From positions 434,001 to 498,000 of the forward strand of contig JBGGOQ010000001.1 of the NCBI GenBank assembly GCA_041320695.1: a stretch of 64,000 nucleotides of DNA. The letters are read 5' to 3'. The stretch is from Caldicellulosiruptoraceae bacterium PP1 (lineage in GTDB: Bacteria; Bacillota; Thermoanaerobacteria; Caldicellulosiruptorales; Caldicellulosiruptoraceae). Shown in pieces: positions 46,572-56,474 of this stretch. A model generated the notes under the pieces. That model ran no database searches, had not been told where the DNA came from, and was given only the letters and a program-made list of their open reading frames with translations. Numbering within the stretch: position 1 is the stretch's first letter; every line of letters begins with the position of its first letter. The position numbers and the translations under genes are program-made.

Positions 46572-47219
46572 TTATTGGTTTTTCAAATCGTATATTGATT
46601 TTACAACAATCATATTATCTTGTATATAAGCAACCTCAGGTACATTTGATTTAGTTTCATCATAATCTGGTGAACGAGCAATTACATTAGCAATTCTTAT
46701 TTGCACAGGATTCAATTCAAGTGCAAAGACTATTGCATTACTGTTACCATTTAACCCAGCATGTGCTACTCCTCTAAGTGCTCCTAAAACAAACACATTA
46801 TTAATAGCCATAATCTGAGCACCTGGATTTACATCTCCTATTACAATTAAATCACCATTTGATTCAACTACTTGACCTGATCTAACAGTTCCTTTAAAAA
46901 TTTTAAAATTGTCATTATTTTGACTTACATTAATTTCATCTTTATAGTTTAATAAAGTTTGAAAATTTAATTCATTCCATAAAAAAATAGCTTCATGCAT
47001 TCCCCCAAAAGTTTTCATTATTTCTATTAATTGAAATAATTCACTTGAAGTCAATCTACGACCAATAAATTGAATAGGAACTTCATTTCCTGAAAAAAGA
47101 TTTTTAGCAGATATTACTTTATTCTTTAATTCTTCACATAAAATATTGAAATCAGTAACAGGATTTAAAACTATTGCTATTCCTTTATTAAACCCTTTCA
47201 TAATTATAGCATCATTCAA
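46572..47219 (-). CDS. minC: Septum-site inhibitor MinC
   Basis: It blocks FtsZ polymerisation away from mid-cell. The C-terminal half is the beta-helical MinD-binding domain (GTVRSGQVVESNGDLIVIGD, VNPGAQIMA, GALRGVAHAGLNGN), preceded by the FtsZ-inhibiting N-terminal domain. I start at the TTG at 47219, eight bases after AAGGGGG; the longer open frame overlaps the mrdA stop region and contains this site. The length is 215. It is the first of the minCDE trio. Confidence 0.93.
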   Translation of the reverse strand: MNDAIIMKGFNKGIAIVLNPVTDFNILCEELKNKVISAKNLFSGNEVPIQFIGRRLTSSELFQLIEIMKTFGGMHEAIFLWNELNFQTLLNYKDEINVSQNNDNFKIFKGTVRSGQVVESNGDLIVIGDVNPGAQIMAINNVFVLGALRGVAHAGLNGNSNAIVFALELNPVQIRIANVIARSPDYDETKSNVPEVAYIQDNMIVVKSIYDLKNQ

Positions 47220-47244
47220 ACTTTTTTCCCCCTTAATAATGCCA

Positions 47245-49347
47245 TTATTCAACTAATTTATTATTAGTCTGTTTCAATCCGAAATAAGTATCAATTATAT
47301 CTCGTGCAACATATGCTGCATAAGAACCATGTCCACCATTTTCAATTACTATTGCAAAGGCAATTTGTGGATTATCGTATGGAGCAAATCCAACAAACCA
47401 TCCATGTGCATTTGATGAAAGATTATATTGTGATGTTCCAGTTTTACCAGCAACAATAAATGGGACACCTAGAAAAGCAGCTCTTGCAGTTCCACCTTCT
47501 TCACTTGTAACACTTTTTAGTCCTTCAAAAACTGCATTCTTAGTAGATGCACTCATTTTTATTCTTGAAACAATTTTTTTGTTTGCTTTATAAACTGTTT
47601 TACCTTCTGAATTAATTATTTCTTTTACAAGATTTACTTGGTATCTTGTACCACCATTTGCTACAGTTGCGATGAAACTGGCCATTTGTATAGGTGTAAA
47701 TGAATTAATTGATTGTCCAATAGCCGCTAATACTGTATCCCCAGGATACCAAGGTTGATTAAAAATCTTTCTCTTATTTTGGTCATTTGCAATTATTCCA
47801 GAACTTTCATTATCTAATTGTACATTAGTTTTTTCTCCTAACCCAAATAGCCTTGCATATTTTTCAATTCTATTTATACCTAATCTTCTTCCAGTTTCAT
47901 AGAAGAATACATTACATGATACCTTTAATGCATCAGAAACATTTACCCAACCATGTGTTTGACGATATCTATTCCATAGCCAACACGCAGGTGTAAAACC
48001 TGAAGAAGCATAATACATATATCTTCCTGTATCAAGAATCTTTTCATCAGGTTTTATTACACCTTCTTGAAGTCCTGCAATAGCTGATAATATCTTAAAA
48101 GTAGAACCGGGAGGATAGGCTCCTGCAATCGCTCTATTGAACATAGGCCTATCTTTATTATTTATCAAGCTATCCCAGTCATCTTTTTTTATCCCTTTGA
48201 TAAATAAATTAGAGTCATATGAAGGATAACTGGCAAGTGCTAAAACATCTCCACTTTTTATATCTAAAACAACTGCTGCTCCAGAAGTAGCTTTTGAAAA
48301 AGTTTCTCCATATTTCCCACTTCTAATATTTTTTATAACATTTTCGAGAGAATTATATGTAGCCTTTTGAAGTTCTTCATCTATTGTAAGATAAACATTT
48401 GAACCTTTAACTGGATAGATAGATTTCAACGAATTATTAACAATACCATTTTTTTCTACTTCAATATATTGAACCCCATCTTTACCTTTTAAATATTGTT
48501 CAAAAGTTTTTTCAATACCTTCTATTCCAATAATGCTATCATTAGAATACCCTTTATCCTTTAATGATTCATATTGTTCTTGTGAAATCTTTCCAATACG
48601 ACCAATAATATGAGCATTTGCTAATGCATCTTTATAAACTCTTATTGGTATAATATCAATATTTATAAAAGGAAACTTAGATTTATTTTCTTCTAATTGT
48701 GCTACAGTTTTTTGGGAAACATCAATAGAAATAGTAACAGGTTGATAAAGTTGAAAATATTCATAAAATATTTTATCTTCAATTGAAACTAATTGATATT
48801 CTAAATTTTTATCTATATTATTCGATATATAGAATCTATTTTTTAGTATTTCATACGCTTCACTAGCTGTTGCTTTCTCGTCAATTAATCTATCTTTTTT
48901 CCATTGTTTTTCTACTCTTTTGCTTAAATTTTTGTCTGATATACCAAAATCAAATTTAGTAGGATTTAAATCTATTTTAAAACTATTAAAAATCTTTTCA
49001 TTGTTTCGATTAAGTATTTTTATTACTTCAATTAGTCTTTTTGTAAAATCCTTTCTATATGATTCTTTGTTTAGTTCTGTTGTTTTGACAATCTGAACAA
49101 CATATGCTGGTCTATTATCAGCCAATACAGTTCCATATCTATCATATATTCCCCCTCTTGGTGCTTCAACCGAAATCTTTTGCATTATCTTTTTCTCGGA
49201 TGCTTCTAAATAATAATCACCTTTAATAATTTGCAAGAAGAATAATCTAGTAATTAGAACAATATTGGCAAAAATAAGTAATATAATAATAAAATGGTTC
49301 CTTGTAAACCTTTTTTCTTTTAAGATATTTAAAGAAATAAATTTCAT
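47245..49347 (-). CDS. mrdA: Penicillin-binding protein 2 (elongation transpeptidase)
   Basis: A class B penicillin-binding protein crosslinking side-wall peptidoglycan with RodA. One N-terminal membrane segment (about 18-38) is followed by the dimerisation domain (PRGGIYDRYGTVLADN) and the transpeptidase with the active-site serine in PPGSTFKI, SCNVFF (SxN) and KTGTSQYN (KTG). The length is 700. It overlaps mreD by four bases, giving the mreB-mreC-mreD-mrdA order. Confidence 0.95.
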   Translation of the reverse strand: MKFISLNILKEKRFTRNHFIIILLIFANIVLITRLFFLQIIKGDYYLEASEKKIMQKISVEAPRGGIYDRYGTVLADNRPAYVVQIVKTTELNKESYRKDFTKRLIEVIKILNRNNEKIFNSFKIDLNPTKFDFGISDKNLSKRVEKQWKKDRLIDEKATASEAYEILKNRFYISNNIDKNLEYQLVSIEDKIFYEYFQLYQPVTISIDVSQKTVAQLEENKSKFPFINIDIIPIRVYKDALANAHIIGRIGKISQEQYESLKDKGYSNDSIIGIEGIEKTFEQYLKGKDGVQYIEVEKNGIVNNSLKSIYPVKGSNVYLTIDEELQKATYNSLENVIKNIRSGKYGETFSKATSGAAVVLDIKSGDVLALASYPSYDSNLFIKGIKKDDWDSLINNKDRPMFNRAIAGAYPPGSTFKILSAIAGLQEGVIKPDEKILDTGRYMYYASSGFTPACWLWNRYRQTHGWVNVSDALKVSCNVFFYETGRRLGINRIEKYARLFGLGEKTNVQLDNESSGIIANDQNKRKIFNQPWYPGDTVLAAIGQSINSFTPIQMASFIATVANGGTRYQVNLVKEIINSEGKTVYKANKKIVSRIKMSASTKNAVFEGLKSVTSEEGGTARAAFLGVPFIVAGKTGTSQYNLSSNAHGWFVGFAPYDNPQIAFAIVIENGGHGSYAAYVARDIIDTYFGLKQTNNKLVE

Positions 49348-49865
49348 TCTTCTTTAAGATTTCTCCCCTTTTTAATCCTATTTAAATAAATACTTTCTTT
49401 TTTAAAAAGTGAAAATAAAAAAACACTTGTAACTGAATCAATAATTGATCTTATTAAAAAAGTTTCGAATAATTGTTTGATATCTATCCCTTTCGCTAAC
49501 ATAATATAAAAAATACTATATAATGATACAATTAATAAATTAACAATAAATACTGATATTACTGAAACCTCGATTCTTTCAATATATAATTTTTTCTTTA
49601 GCTGTTCAATTGCATAAGAGATTACAATTGCAATTATTATATACACTCCAAAGTCGTTTGTATAGACAGAGCAAAATATAAATATTGACAAAATATTTAC
49701 AATTATTGAATCTATATAATCAAATAATAAGATATTCGAAATTATAAATGGAATAATAAAAATTACTGAATTCCCTTTTATATTTACTAAAGGTTGTAAA
49801 AAAGACTGCAAGAATATAATTAATAAAAAATTTAATAAATATAGCAATAATTTATTTTTAAGCAC
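49344..49865 (-). CDS. mreD: Rod-shape protein MreD
   Basis: A 173-residue membrane protein with about five or six hydrophobic segments, between mreC and mrdA. The sequence is poorly conserved, as is usual for MreD, so the call depends on size, topology and position. It starts with a GTG whose ribosome site GGTGTGA lies in the last codons of mreC, with no gap between the genes, and overlaps mrdA. Confidence 0.88.
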   Translation of the reverse strand: MLKNKLLLYLLNFLLIIFLQSFLQPLVNIKGNSVIFIIPFIISNILLFDYIDSIIVNILSIFIFCSVYTNDFGVYIIIAIVISYAIEQLKKKLYIERIEVSVISVFIVNLLIVSLYSIFYIMLAKGIDIKQLFETFLIRSIIDSVTSVFLFSLFKKESIYLNRIKKGRNLKEE

Positions 49866-50714
49866 TTATTTCACACCCACAGAAAAACTAATGTTTTTTA
49901 TCTTTTTTATTATAAATACATATTCAATATTGTTATAATCAACAGCAGGTTTAATAGTTATATCTTTTGTTAAGTCTTTTTCATCGTTCTTAACTGAGAG
50001 AACTTCACCAATAAGGATACCTTTTGGAAAAATATCCCCCATACCTGATGTCATTACAATATCATGTAAACTGACATCTGAATCTTTGGAAATATAAAAT
50101 AATTTGCATAATCCTTTTTTTATCATGTCTTCTCTACCTTTAATTACACCAATATCTCTTGTTCTTGTAACTATTGCAGAGGCAGCAAAATTTGAGTCAA
50201 GCACAGTTTGAATTTTTGCCCAGTTATAACCTACTTCTACAATATATCCAACTAATCCCTGATTATTAACAACAACCATATTAGGTTTTATACCATAGTT
50301 GCTTCCTTTATCTGCAATTAATGTATTAAACCAAGAATCAGGAGATCTAAGGACTATACGTGCAGTAATCAACTCGGCATTATTCTTTTGTGACTCTTGC
50401 AAACCTAATAGTTGTTTCAATTTTTCATTCTCAAATTTTATTTCATCAATTGTTTCTTTGTCAGTTTTTAATTTTTGAAGTTGTGATTTCAACTTTATAT
50501 TTTCATTTTTAATATCTTTTAAATGTATTATATCATAAATATACTGATTAATATTATTTGAAATTTTATACAATATCGAATTTGAAGGTACAAAAAGATT
50601 TCTAATTACTTTTGAGAAATTCAATGACTTTGTTGTTTTAATAGAATATATAGTGGCATTTATGCTAAAAATAAAAATTAATATTATAATTATAGCAATT
50701 AGCCTTTTTTTCAA
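49866..50714 (-). CDS. mreC: Rod-shape protein MreC
   Basis: A bitopic protein linking cytoplasmic MreB to the wall-synthesis enzymes outside. An N-terminal membrane segment (residues 5-25) is followed by a coiled coil (about 65-105) and the beta-rich MreC domain with GSNYGIKPNMVVVN, GLVGYIVEVGYN and TSGMGDIFPKGILIGEV. The length is 282. The start is a TTG after AGGAGTGA. Confidence 0.95.
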   Translation of the reverse strand: MKKRLIAIIIILIFIFSINATIYSIKTTKSLNFSKVIRNLFVPSNSILYKISNNINQYIYDIIHLKDIKNENIKLKSQLQKLKTDKETIDEIKFENEKLKQLLGLQESQKNNAELITARIVLRSPDSWFNTLIADKGSNYGIKPNMVVVNNQGLVGYIVEVGYNWAKIQTVLDSNFAASAIVTRTRDIGVIKGREDMIKKGLCKLFYISKDSDVSLHDIVMTSGMGDIFPKGILIGEVLSVKNDEKDLTKDITIKPAVDYNNIEYVFIIKKIKNISFSVGVK

Positions 50715-50731
50715 ATTATTTCACTCCTAAG

Positions 50732-51763
50732 TTATTTTCTCCTCCCACTAATTACCACTTTTTTTAATGTCTCAATTTCTTCCAGCACTTTACCAGCCCC
50801 AAGAGCAACGCAATCAAGAGGACTTTGAGCGATATTAACTGGAAGACCAGTTTCTTGTTTTATTAGCTTGTCAAGTCCTTTTAGTAATGCTCCCCCACCA
50901 GTTAACATAATTCCTCTTATCATAATATCAGATGCCAATTCTGGAGGTGTCTTTTCAAGTGTTTGCTTGATAGAATCAACAATAGCCATAACTGGTTCTT
51001 TCAATGCTTCCCTAATTTCTGAGGATGAAATCTTAACAGTTTTTGGTAGTCCTGTTATTAAATCTCTGCCCTTAATTTCAAACCATTCTTCACTATTTAA
51101 AGGATAAGCTGAACCAATATTTATTTTTATCTCTTCAGCAGTCCTATCACCAATCATTAAGTTATATTCTTTTTTTATATAAGAAGCAATTGCTTCATCA
51201 AATTCATCTCCAGCTATCCTAAGTGATTTACTAGTTACAATTCCACCAAGTGAAATTACTGCTACTTCACTTGTTCCTCCACCTATATCAACAACCATAC
51301 TACCAGATGGCTCTTCAATTGGTAAACCAGCTCCAATTGCTGCTGCCATAGGTTCTTCCATAAGATATACCTCTTTGGCACCAGCTTTATAAGCTGATTC
51401 TTCAACTGCTCTCCTTTCAACTTCAGTCACACCAGAAGGAACACATATTACTATTCTAGGATAAAGTCCAAACATAGTTTTTTTATATGCTTTTTCAATA
51501 AAATATTTTAACATTATTTGTGTAGTATAAAAATCAGCAATGACACCATCTTTTAATGGTCTTATAGCTACAATATTACCTGGTGTTCTTCCAATCATTT
51601 CTTTTGCTTCATTACCAACAGCTAAAATATTACCTGTATCCTTTTGAACTGCAACTACAGATGGTTCGTTTACAACAATTCCTTTCCCTCTTAAATGAAC
51701 TAATGTATTTGCAGTACCTAAATCTATTCCTAAATCTCTATAAAATGAATTAAAAATTCCCAT
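50732..51763 (-). CDS. mreB: Rod-shape actin homologue MreB
   Basis: A membrane-bound actin-like filament protein that organises side-wall synthesis. The nucleotide-binding motifs are [12 protein letters not shown] near residue 12, [12 protein letters not shown] near 160 and [11 protein letters not shown] near 290. The length of 343 residues is standard. The ribosome site AAAGGAG is strong. It heads mreBCD-mrdA after maf, the typical Firmicute order. Confidence 0.97.
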   Translation of the reverse strand: MGIFNSFYRDLGIDLGTANTLVHLRGKGIVVNEPSVVAVQKDTGNILAVGNEAKEMIGRTPGNIVAIRPLKDGVIADFYTTQIMLKYFIEKAYKKTMFGLYPRIVICVPSGVTEVERRAVEESAYKAGAKEVYLMEEPMAAAIGAGLPIEEPSGSMVVDIGGGTSEVAVISLGGIVTSKSLRIAGDEFDEAIASYIKKEYNLMIGDRTAEEIKINIGSAYPLNSEEWFEIKGRDLITGLPKTVKISSSEIREALKEPVMAIVDSIKQTLEKTPPELASDIMIRGIMLTGGGALLKGLDKLIKQETGLPVNIAQSPLDCVALGAGKVLEEIETLKKVVISGRRK

Positions 51764-51784
51764 TTTTATTCTCCTTTCTAAAAA

Positions 51785-52366
51785 TTATAACAATTTTATA
51801 TTAAAAACATTTAATAATTTATTAAGCTTATATAATGGTAAGCCAACTACATTGAAATAGCAACCATTTATTGACTTAACAATTAAGCTACCATATCCTT
51901 GAATTGCATAAGCACCTGCTTTATCTAAAGGCTCACCAGTCTCAATATATTTTATTATCTCTTCATCAGATAGATGAGAAATATATACCTTTGTAGCTTC
52001 AAAATCTTCTATAATCTTATCCTTTTCAGTATCATAAAGGCACATACCAGTATATACAATGTGTTCTTTACCACTAATCATTTTTAACATTTCAAATGCT
52101 TCATTTTTATCTTTAGGTTTACCAAGAATTTTATTATCTATATAAACAATAGTATCTGCCCCAATAATAATAACATCATTAAAATTGATTTTTTTCGAAA
52201 CGTCTAGTACCTTCTCTTTTGCTAATTTTTTAACGACCATATCAGGTGATAGGCTTTCATCAAATACCTCATCTATATCTGATGGTATTACTTCAAACTT
52301 TATTTTAAATTGCTTTAACAATGATATTCTTCTTGGTGACGCAGAAGCTAAAACTAATTTTTTCAT
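51785..52366 (-). CDS. maf: Maf nucleotide pyrophosphatase (dTTP/UTP type)
   Basis: It hydrolyses non-canonical or excess nucleoside triphosphates and has been linked to septum arrest. LASASPRRISLLKQF at the N-terminus, GADTIVYID near 70 and KAGAYAIQGYG near 150 are the family signatures. The length is 193. The ATG lacks a well-placed ribosome site; AAGGGG lies 17 bases upstream, which is unusually far. maf before mreB is the normal order in Bacillus and Clostridia. Confidence 0.93.
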   Translation of the reverse strand: MKKLVLASASPRRISLLKQFKIKFEVIPSDIDEVFDESLSPDMVVKKLAKEKVLDVSKKINFNDVIIIGADTIVYIDNKILGKPKDKNEAFEMLKMISGKEHIVYTGMCLYDTEKDKIIEDFEATKVYISHLSDEEIIKYIETGEPLDKAGAYAIQGYGSLIVKSINGCYFNVVGLPLYKLNKLLNVFNIKLL

Positions 52367-52483
52367 TTATTTGTATATTAATTCCCCTTTCAAAATATTT
52401 TTTTTCTAAAATAATAGCATATCCGATATTTTATTATATCATTTAAAATGTTCAAAAAAAATAATTATTAATCATTTTCTACA

Positions 52484-52526
52484 TAAAAAAAGCTGATGCT
52501 ACAAAGAATATAACATCAGCTTTTTT
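52484..52526 (-). terminator. Terminator of the hydrogenase operon
   Basis: On the minus strand AAAAAGCTGATG and CATCAGCTTTTT pair and continue into a T-run. It begins five bases after hydA and closes the hydC-to-hydA transcript before maf. Confidence 0.9.
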
Positions 52527-52530
52527 AAAA

Positions 52531-54270
52531 TTAATATAAATCCCTCTTTACATAATGTGTATGAAGAATATGGTGAGCTTTTTCACTATTTGGACTACCA
52601 AGATAGTCTTCATATATTTTTTTAACAGCTGGGTTTTCATGAGATTTTCTTATCTTTAATGATCTATCCTCATCATATATAGCCTTAGCTCTTTCTTTAG
52701 CTACATTAATCTTTTCTTTAATCTTAGAATGAACAATTGGCTGACCTCCACCTGTTATACAACCACCTGGACATGCCATTATTTCAATAAACTCATATTG
52801 CTTTTCACCGTTTTTGACCATCTCTAATAGTTTTTTTGCATTTGCAAGTCCATGTGCAACAGCAGCTCTAATCTTTTTATCACCAAGATCAATCTCTGCT
52901 TCTCTTATTCCTTCCAATCCTCTAACAGCAGAAATCTCAACATTATCAAGAGATTTTCCCGTTACAACTTCATATACAGTTCTTAATGCTGCTTCCATAA
53001 CACCACCAGTTGTGCCGAAAATAACACCAGCACCTGAGGCTTCACCCATTGGATCATCAAAATTGCTATCCTCTAGGTTAACAAAATCTATACCAGCCTC
53101 TTTTATCATTCTTGCTAACTCTCTTGTAGTTAAAACAGCATCAACATCGTTATAACCAGAAGCTTTTAGCTCATCTCTTTGAGCTTCGTATTTTTTAGCT
53201 GTACATGGCATTACTGATACCACATATATCTTTGCAGGATCAATACCCATTTTTTCAGCATAGTATGTTTTTAAAATAGCTCCAAACATTTCATGTGGTG
53301 ATTTACATGTAGATAGATTATCTAAAAATTCTGGGAAATAATGTTCACAGAATTTAACCCATCCAGGTGAACATGATGTTATTAATGGAAGTTTACCACC
53401 ATTCTTTAATCTTGATAAAAGTTCTGTTCCTTCTTCCATAATTGTTAAATCTGCCCCAGTATCTGTGTCAAATACCTTGTCAAATCCAAGCTTTTTCAAA
53501 GCTGTTACCATTTTACCTGTTACTCTTGTACCAATTGGCAATCCGAATTCTTCGCCTAAAGCAACTCTAATAGATGGAGCTGTTTGTACAATAACATATT
53601 TATCTTTATCAGCCAATGCTTCCCAAACATAATCTGTTGAATCTTTTTCTCTTAATGCTCCAACAGGACATGCTTGAATACATTGACCGCACATAGTACA
53701 AGCAACATCATTTAAGCTCTTGTCAAATGCTGTTGAAATTATTGTTTTGAAACCTCTATAGTTTGCATTAATAACTCCAACTTCTTGTACATTTCTACAT
53801 ACATTGATACATCTTTTACATAGTACACACTTATTCTGATCTCTTACTATTGAAGGTGACATTTCATCAAGAGGCCTTTTAATATTTTCTCCATCAAATC
53901 TAATATTCTTTACATTAAGTTCTTCAGAAAGCTTTTGTAATTCACAGTTGCCACTTCTTACGCATGTAAGACAACTTCTATCATGATTTGAAAGAATAAG
54001 TTCAAGATTTACCTTTCTTGCTTTTCTAACCCTTTCAGAATTTGTAGTAATTTCTATTCCTTCTGATACAGGGTAAACGCATGCAGCTTGAAGGCTTCTT
54101 GCTCCTTTAACTTCAACAACACACATTCTACAAGCACCAATTTCATTTATACCTTTTAAATAACATAGTGTTGGTATCTCAATTCCTGCTTCTCTTGCTG
54201 CTTGTAAAATTGTGTAATCCTTTGGCACTTGATATTTCTTACCATCTATTGTTATGTTAACCATTTCCAT
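52531..54270 (-). CDS. hydA: NAD-linked [FeFe] hydrogenase catalytic subunit HydA
   Basis: It carries the H-cluster that makes hydrogen from protons, here in a multimeric enzyme using NADH and probably reduced ferredoxin. The order is an N-terminal [2Fe-2S] domain (CYLKGINEIGACRMC), a His-Cys3 cluster site (NHDRSCLTCVRSGNC), two [4Fe-4S] motifs (CVLCKRCINVC and CTMCGQCIQACP) and the H-cluster domain with TSCSPGW, MPCTAKK and MACPGGC, ending in the small-subunit-type tail with YLGSPNSEKAHHILHTHY. The length is 579. AAGGAGG precedes the ATG. No maturation genes (hydEFG) are in the window. Confidence 0.95.
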   Translation of the reverse strand: MEMVNITIDGKKYQVPKDYTILQAAREAGIEIPTLCYLKGINEIGACRMCVVEVKGARSLQAACVYPVSEGIEITTNSERVRKARKVNLELILSNHDRSCLTCVRSGNCELQKLSEELNVKNIRFDGENIKRPLDEMSPSIVRDQNKCVLCKRCINVCRNVQEVGVINANYRGFKTIISTAFDKSLNDVACTMCGQCIQACPVGALREKDSTDYVWEALADKDKYVIVQTAPSIRVALGEEFGLPIGTRVTGKMVTALKKLGFDKVFDTDTGADLTIMEEGTELLSRLKNGGKLPLITSCSPGWVKFCEHYFPEFLDNLSTCKSPHEMFGAILKTYYAEKMGIDPAKIYVVSVMPCTAKKYEAQRDELKASGYNDVDAVLTTRELARMIKEAGIDFVNLEDSNFDDPMGEASGAGVIFGTTGGVMEAALRTVYEVVTGKSLDNVEISAVRGLEGIREAEIDLGDKKIRAAVAHGLANAKKLLEMVKNGEKQYEFIEIMACPGGCITGGGQPIVHSKIKEKINVAKERAKAIYDEDRSLKIRKSHENPAVKKIYEDYLGSPNSEKAHHILHTHYVKRDLY

Positions 54271-54285
54271 TGGATTTACCTCCTT

Positions 54286-56082
54286 TTAGGCCTTTTTTGA
54301 AATTGCTTTAAATGGACATTTTTCTATACATACACCACATTTAACACATTTATCTTGATCTATTTCATATGGTTTTTTAATTTGTCCTGTAATAGCATTT
54401 GCTGGACAATTTTTAGCACATATTCCGCAACCTTTACAAAGCTCTTTATCTATTTCTATCCTTAATAATGCTTTACAAGCACCAGCAGGACATCTCTTTT
54501 CATTAACATGAGCTTCATATTCATGTTTAAAGTATTTAAGAGTACTTAATACTGGGTTAGGAGCAGTTTGCCCGAGTCCGCATAAAGCTGTATCTTTTAT
54601 TGAATATGCAAGTTCTTCAAGTTTTTTGATATCTTCCATTGTACCTTTTCCGCTAGTAATTTTATTTAATATTTCTAACATTCTACGTGTACCAATTCTG
54701 CATGGAGGACATTTACCACATGATTCATCAACAGTGAATTCTAAGAAGAACTTTGCAATATCAACCATACATGTATCTTCATCCATAACAATCATACCAC
54801 CAGAACCCATCATTGTTCCGATAGCTGTCAGTGAATCAAAATCAACTGGTGTATCCATTAATGATGCAGGTATACATCCACCTGATGGACCACCTGTTTG
54901 AACAGCTTTAAACTTTTTACCACCAGGAATACCTCCACCAATATCATCAACAATTTCTCTTACAGTTGTACCCATTGGAACCTCAATAAGTCCTGTGTTG
55001 TTAACCTTTCCAACTAATGCAAATACTTTTGTACCTTTACTCTTTTCAGTACCAATACTTGCAAACCATTCCGGACCTTTTAATATAATTACTGGAACAT
55101 TTGCATATGTTTCAACGTTATTAAGTAGTGTTGGTTTTTGCCATAAACCTTTTATAGCTGGGAATGGTGGCCTTGGTCTTGGTTCACCTCTATGGCCTTC
55201 AATTGATGTCATAAGAGCAGTTTCTTCGCCGCAAACAAAAGCACCTGCACCAAGTCTTATTTCCAAATCAAATTCAAAATCAGTACCAAAAATATTTTTT
55301 CCTAATAATCCATATTCTTTTGCTTGTTTTATAGCAACCTCTAATCTTTGAACAGCTAATGGATATTCAGCTCTAACATAAACATATCCTTGTTTAGCTC
55401 CAATTGCATATCCTGCAATTGCCATTGCTTCAATAACTGAATGTGGATCACCTTCAAGAACACTTCTATCCATGTAAGCACCAGGATCTCCTTCATCAGC
55501 ATTACATGCAACATACTTAATATCACCCGGAGCTTTTGCTGCAAACTCCCATTTAAGACCTGTTGGAAATCCACCGCCACCTCTACCACGAAGTCCTGAA
55601 CGTTTTATATAATCAATAACTTGCTCTGGTGTCATTTCGGTTAACACTTTTGCTAATGCTTTATATCCATCATAAGCTATATATTCTTCTATATTTTCTG
55701 GATTTATTACACCACAATTCCTAAGAGCAATTCTAAATTGTTTTTGATAAAATTTAACTTCATTTAATGATTTAATCTTTTCTTCTTCAATTGCTTCCTT
55801 ATATAATAATCTTTTTACTATTCTTCCTTTTAATAAATGTTCTTCAACTATCTCTTTTGCGTCTTTTTCTTCTACCTTTGAATAAAAAGCTCCTTCTGGA
55901 TATACTATTACAATTGGACCTTCAGCACAAAGTCCAAAACATCCTGTTCTTATAACTTGTATTTCATTATTTAATCCATTCTTTTCAATTTCACTAATTA
56001 AAGAATCATATATTTTATCTGACCCACCTGAAGTACATCCAGTCCCACCGCAAACAAGAACGTGTGATCTATAGATTGGCAT
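54286..56082 (-). CDS. hydB: Hydrogenase NADH-binding subunit HydB (NuoF-like)
   Basis: It passes electrons between NAD(H), FMN and the iron-sulfur chain. Domains in order are a thioredoxin-like [2Fe-2S] domain (CGGTGCTSGG and CFGLCAEGP, residues 11-55), the NuoF core with the GRGGGGFPTGLKW glycine-rich loop near 165, GAGAFVCGEETALM near 285 and the [4Fe-4S] site ESCGKCPPCRIG near 465, then two ferredoxin-type clusters (CKGCGICAKNCP and CVKCGVCIEKCP). The length is 598. It is the central gene of hydC-ATPase-hydD-hydB-hydA. Confidence 0.95.
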   Translation of the reverse strand: MPIYRSHVLVCGGTGCTSGGSDKIYDSLISEIEKNGLNNEIQVIRTGCFGLCAEGPIVIVYPEGAFYSKVEEKDAKEIVEEHLLKGRIVKRLLYKEAIEEEKIKSLNEVKFYQKQFRIALRNCGVINPENIEEYIAYDGYKALAKVLTEMTPEQVIDYIKRSGLRGRGGGGFPTGLKWEFAAKAPGDIKYVACNADEGDPGAYMDRSVLEGDPHSVIEAMAIAGYAIGAKQGYVYVRAEYPLAVQRLEVAIKQAKEYGLLGKNIFGTDFEFDLEIRLGAGAFVCGEETALMTSIEGHRGEPRPRPPFPAIKGLWQKPTLLNNVETYANVPVIILKGPEWFASIGTEKSKGTKVFALVGKVNNTGLIEVPMGTTVREIVDDIGGGIPGGKKFKAVQTGGPSGGCIPASLMDTPVDFDSLTAIGTMMGSGGMIVMDEDTCMVDIAKFFLEFTVDESCGKCPPCRIGTRRMLEILNKITSGKGTMEDIKKLEELAYSIKDTALCGLGQTAPNPVLSTLKYFKHEYEAHVNEKRCPAGACKALLRIEIDKELCKGCGICAKNCPANAITGQIKKPYEIDQDKCVKCGVCIEKCPFKAISKKA

Positions 56083-56096
56083 TAATATAACCTCCT

Positions 56097-56474
56097 TTAT
56101 TGATTTTCTTCTACACCTATTGTGTATTCATTAACTGGTTTCCCATTAACTATGTGTTCAGCAACAACCCTTGCTGCCTTTTCTGGTGTCATTTTTACAT
56201 AAGTAACTTTTTCTTTATTAGGTTCGTATACTTCAACAATAGGTTCTAATTTGCACATTCCAATACATCCAGTTTGAACAACAGTTACATTTTGTAAATT
56301 TCTCTTTTGAACCTCTTCAACAAATTTAAGCATAACTGGTCTTGCACCAGCTGCTATACCACAAGTAGCCATACCAACAACAATCCTTATACCTTCACCA
56401 TTTTGTTTTCTAAATTCAAGGTCTTCTAAAGCCTTTTTTCTAATCTCTTCTAATTCTTGTAAGGATTTAATCAT
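56097..56474 (-). CDS. Hydrogenase-associated thioredoxin-like [2Fe-2S] protein (HydD type)
   Basis: A 125-residue protein with four cysteines in the thioredoxin-like ferredoxin pattern (MATCGIAAGA near residue 37 and TGCIGMCKLEP near 78). It resembles the C-terminal part of NuoE and the HydD gene product found in clostridial trimeric hydrogenase operons. It probably carries one electron-transfer cluster. It overlaps the upstream ATPase gene by four bases and lies 14 bases before hydB. Confidence 0.9.
   Translation of the reverse strand: MIKSLQELEEIRKKALEDLEFRKQNGEGIRIVVGMATCGIAAGARPVMLKFVEEVQKRNLQNVTVVQTGCIGMCKLEPIVEVYEPNKEKVTYVKMTPEKAARVVAEHIVNGKPVNEYTIGVEENQ

Noticed and set aside
55356-55589. 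77-residue minus-strand frame inside hydB
   Set aside because: Lies in another frame within the intact NuoF core and has no family resemblance.
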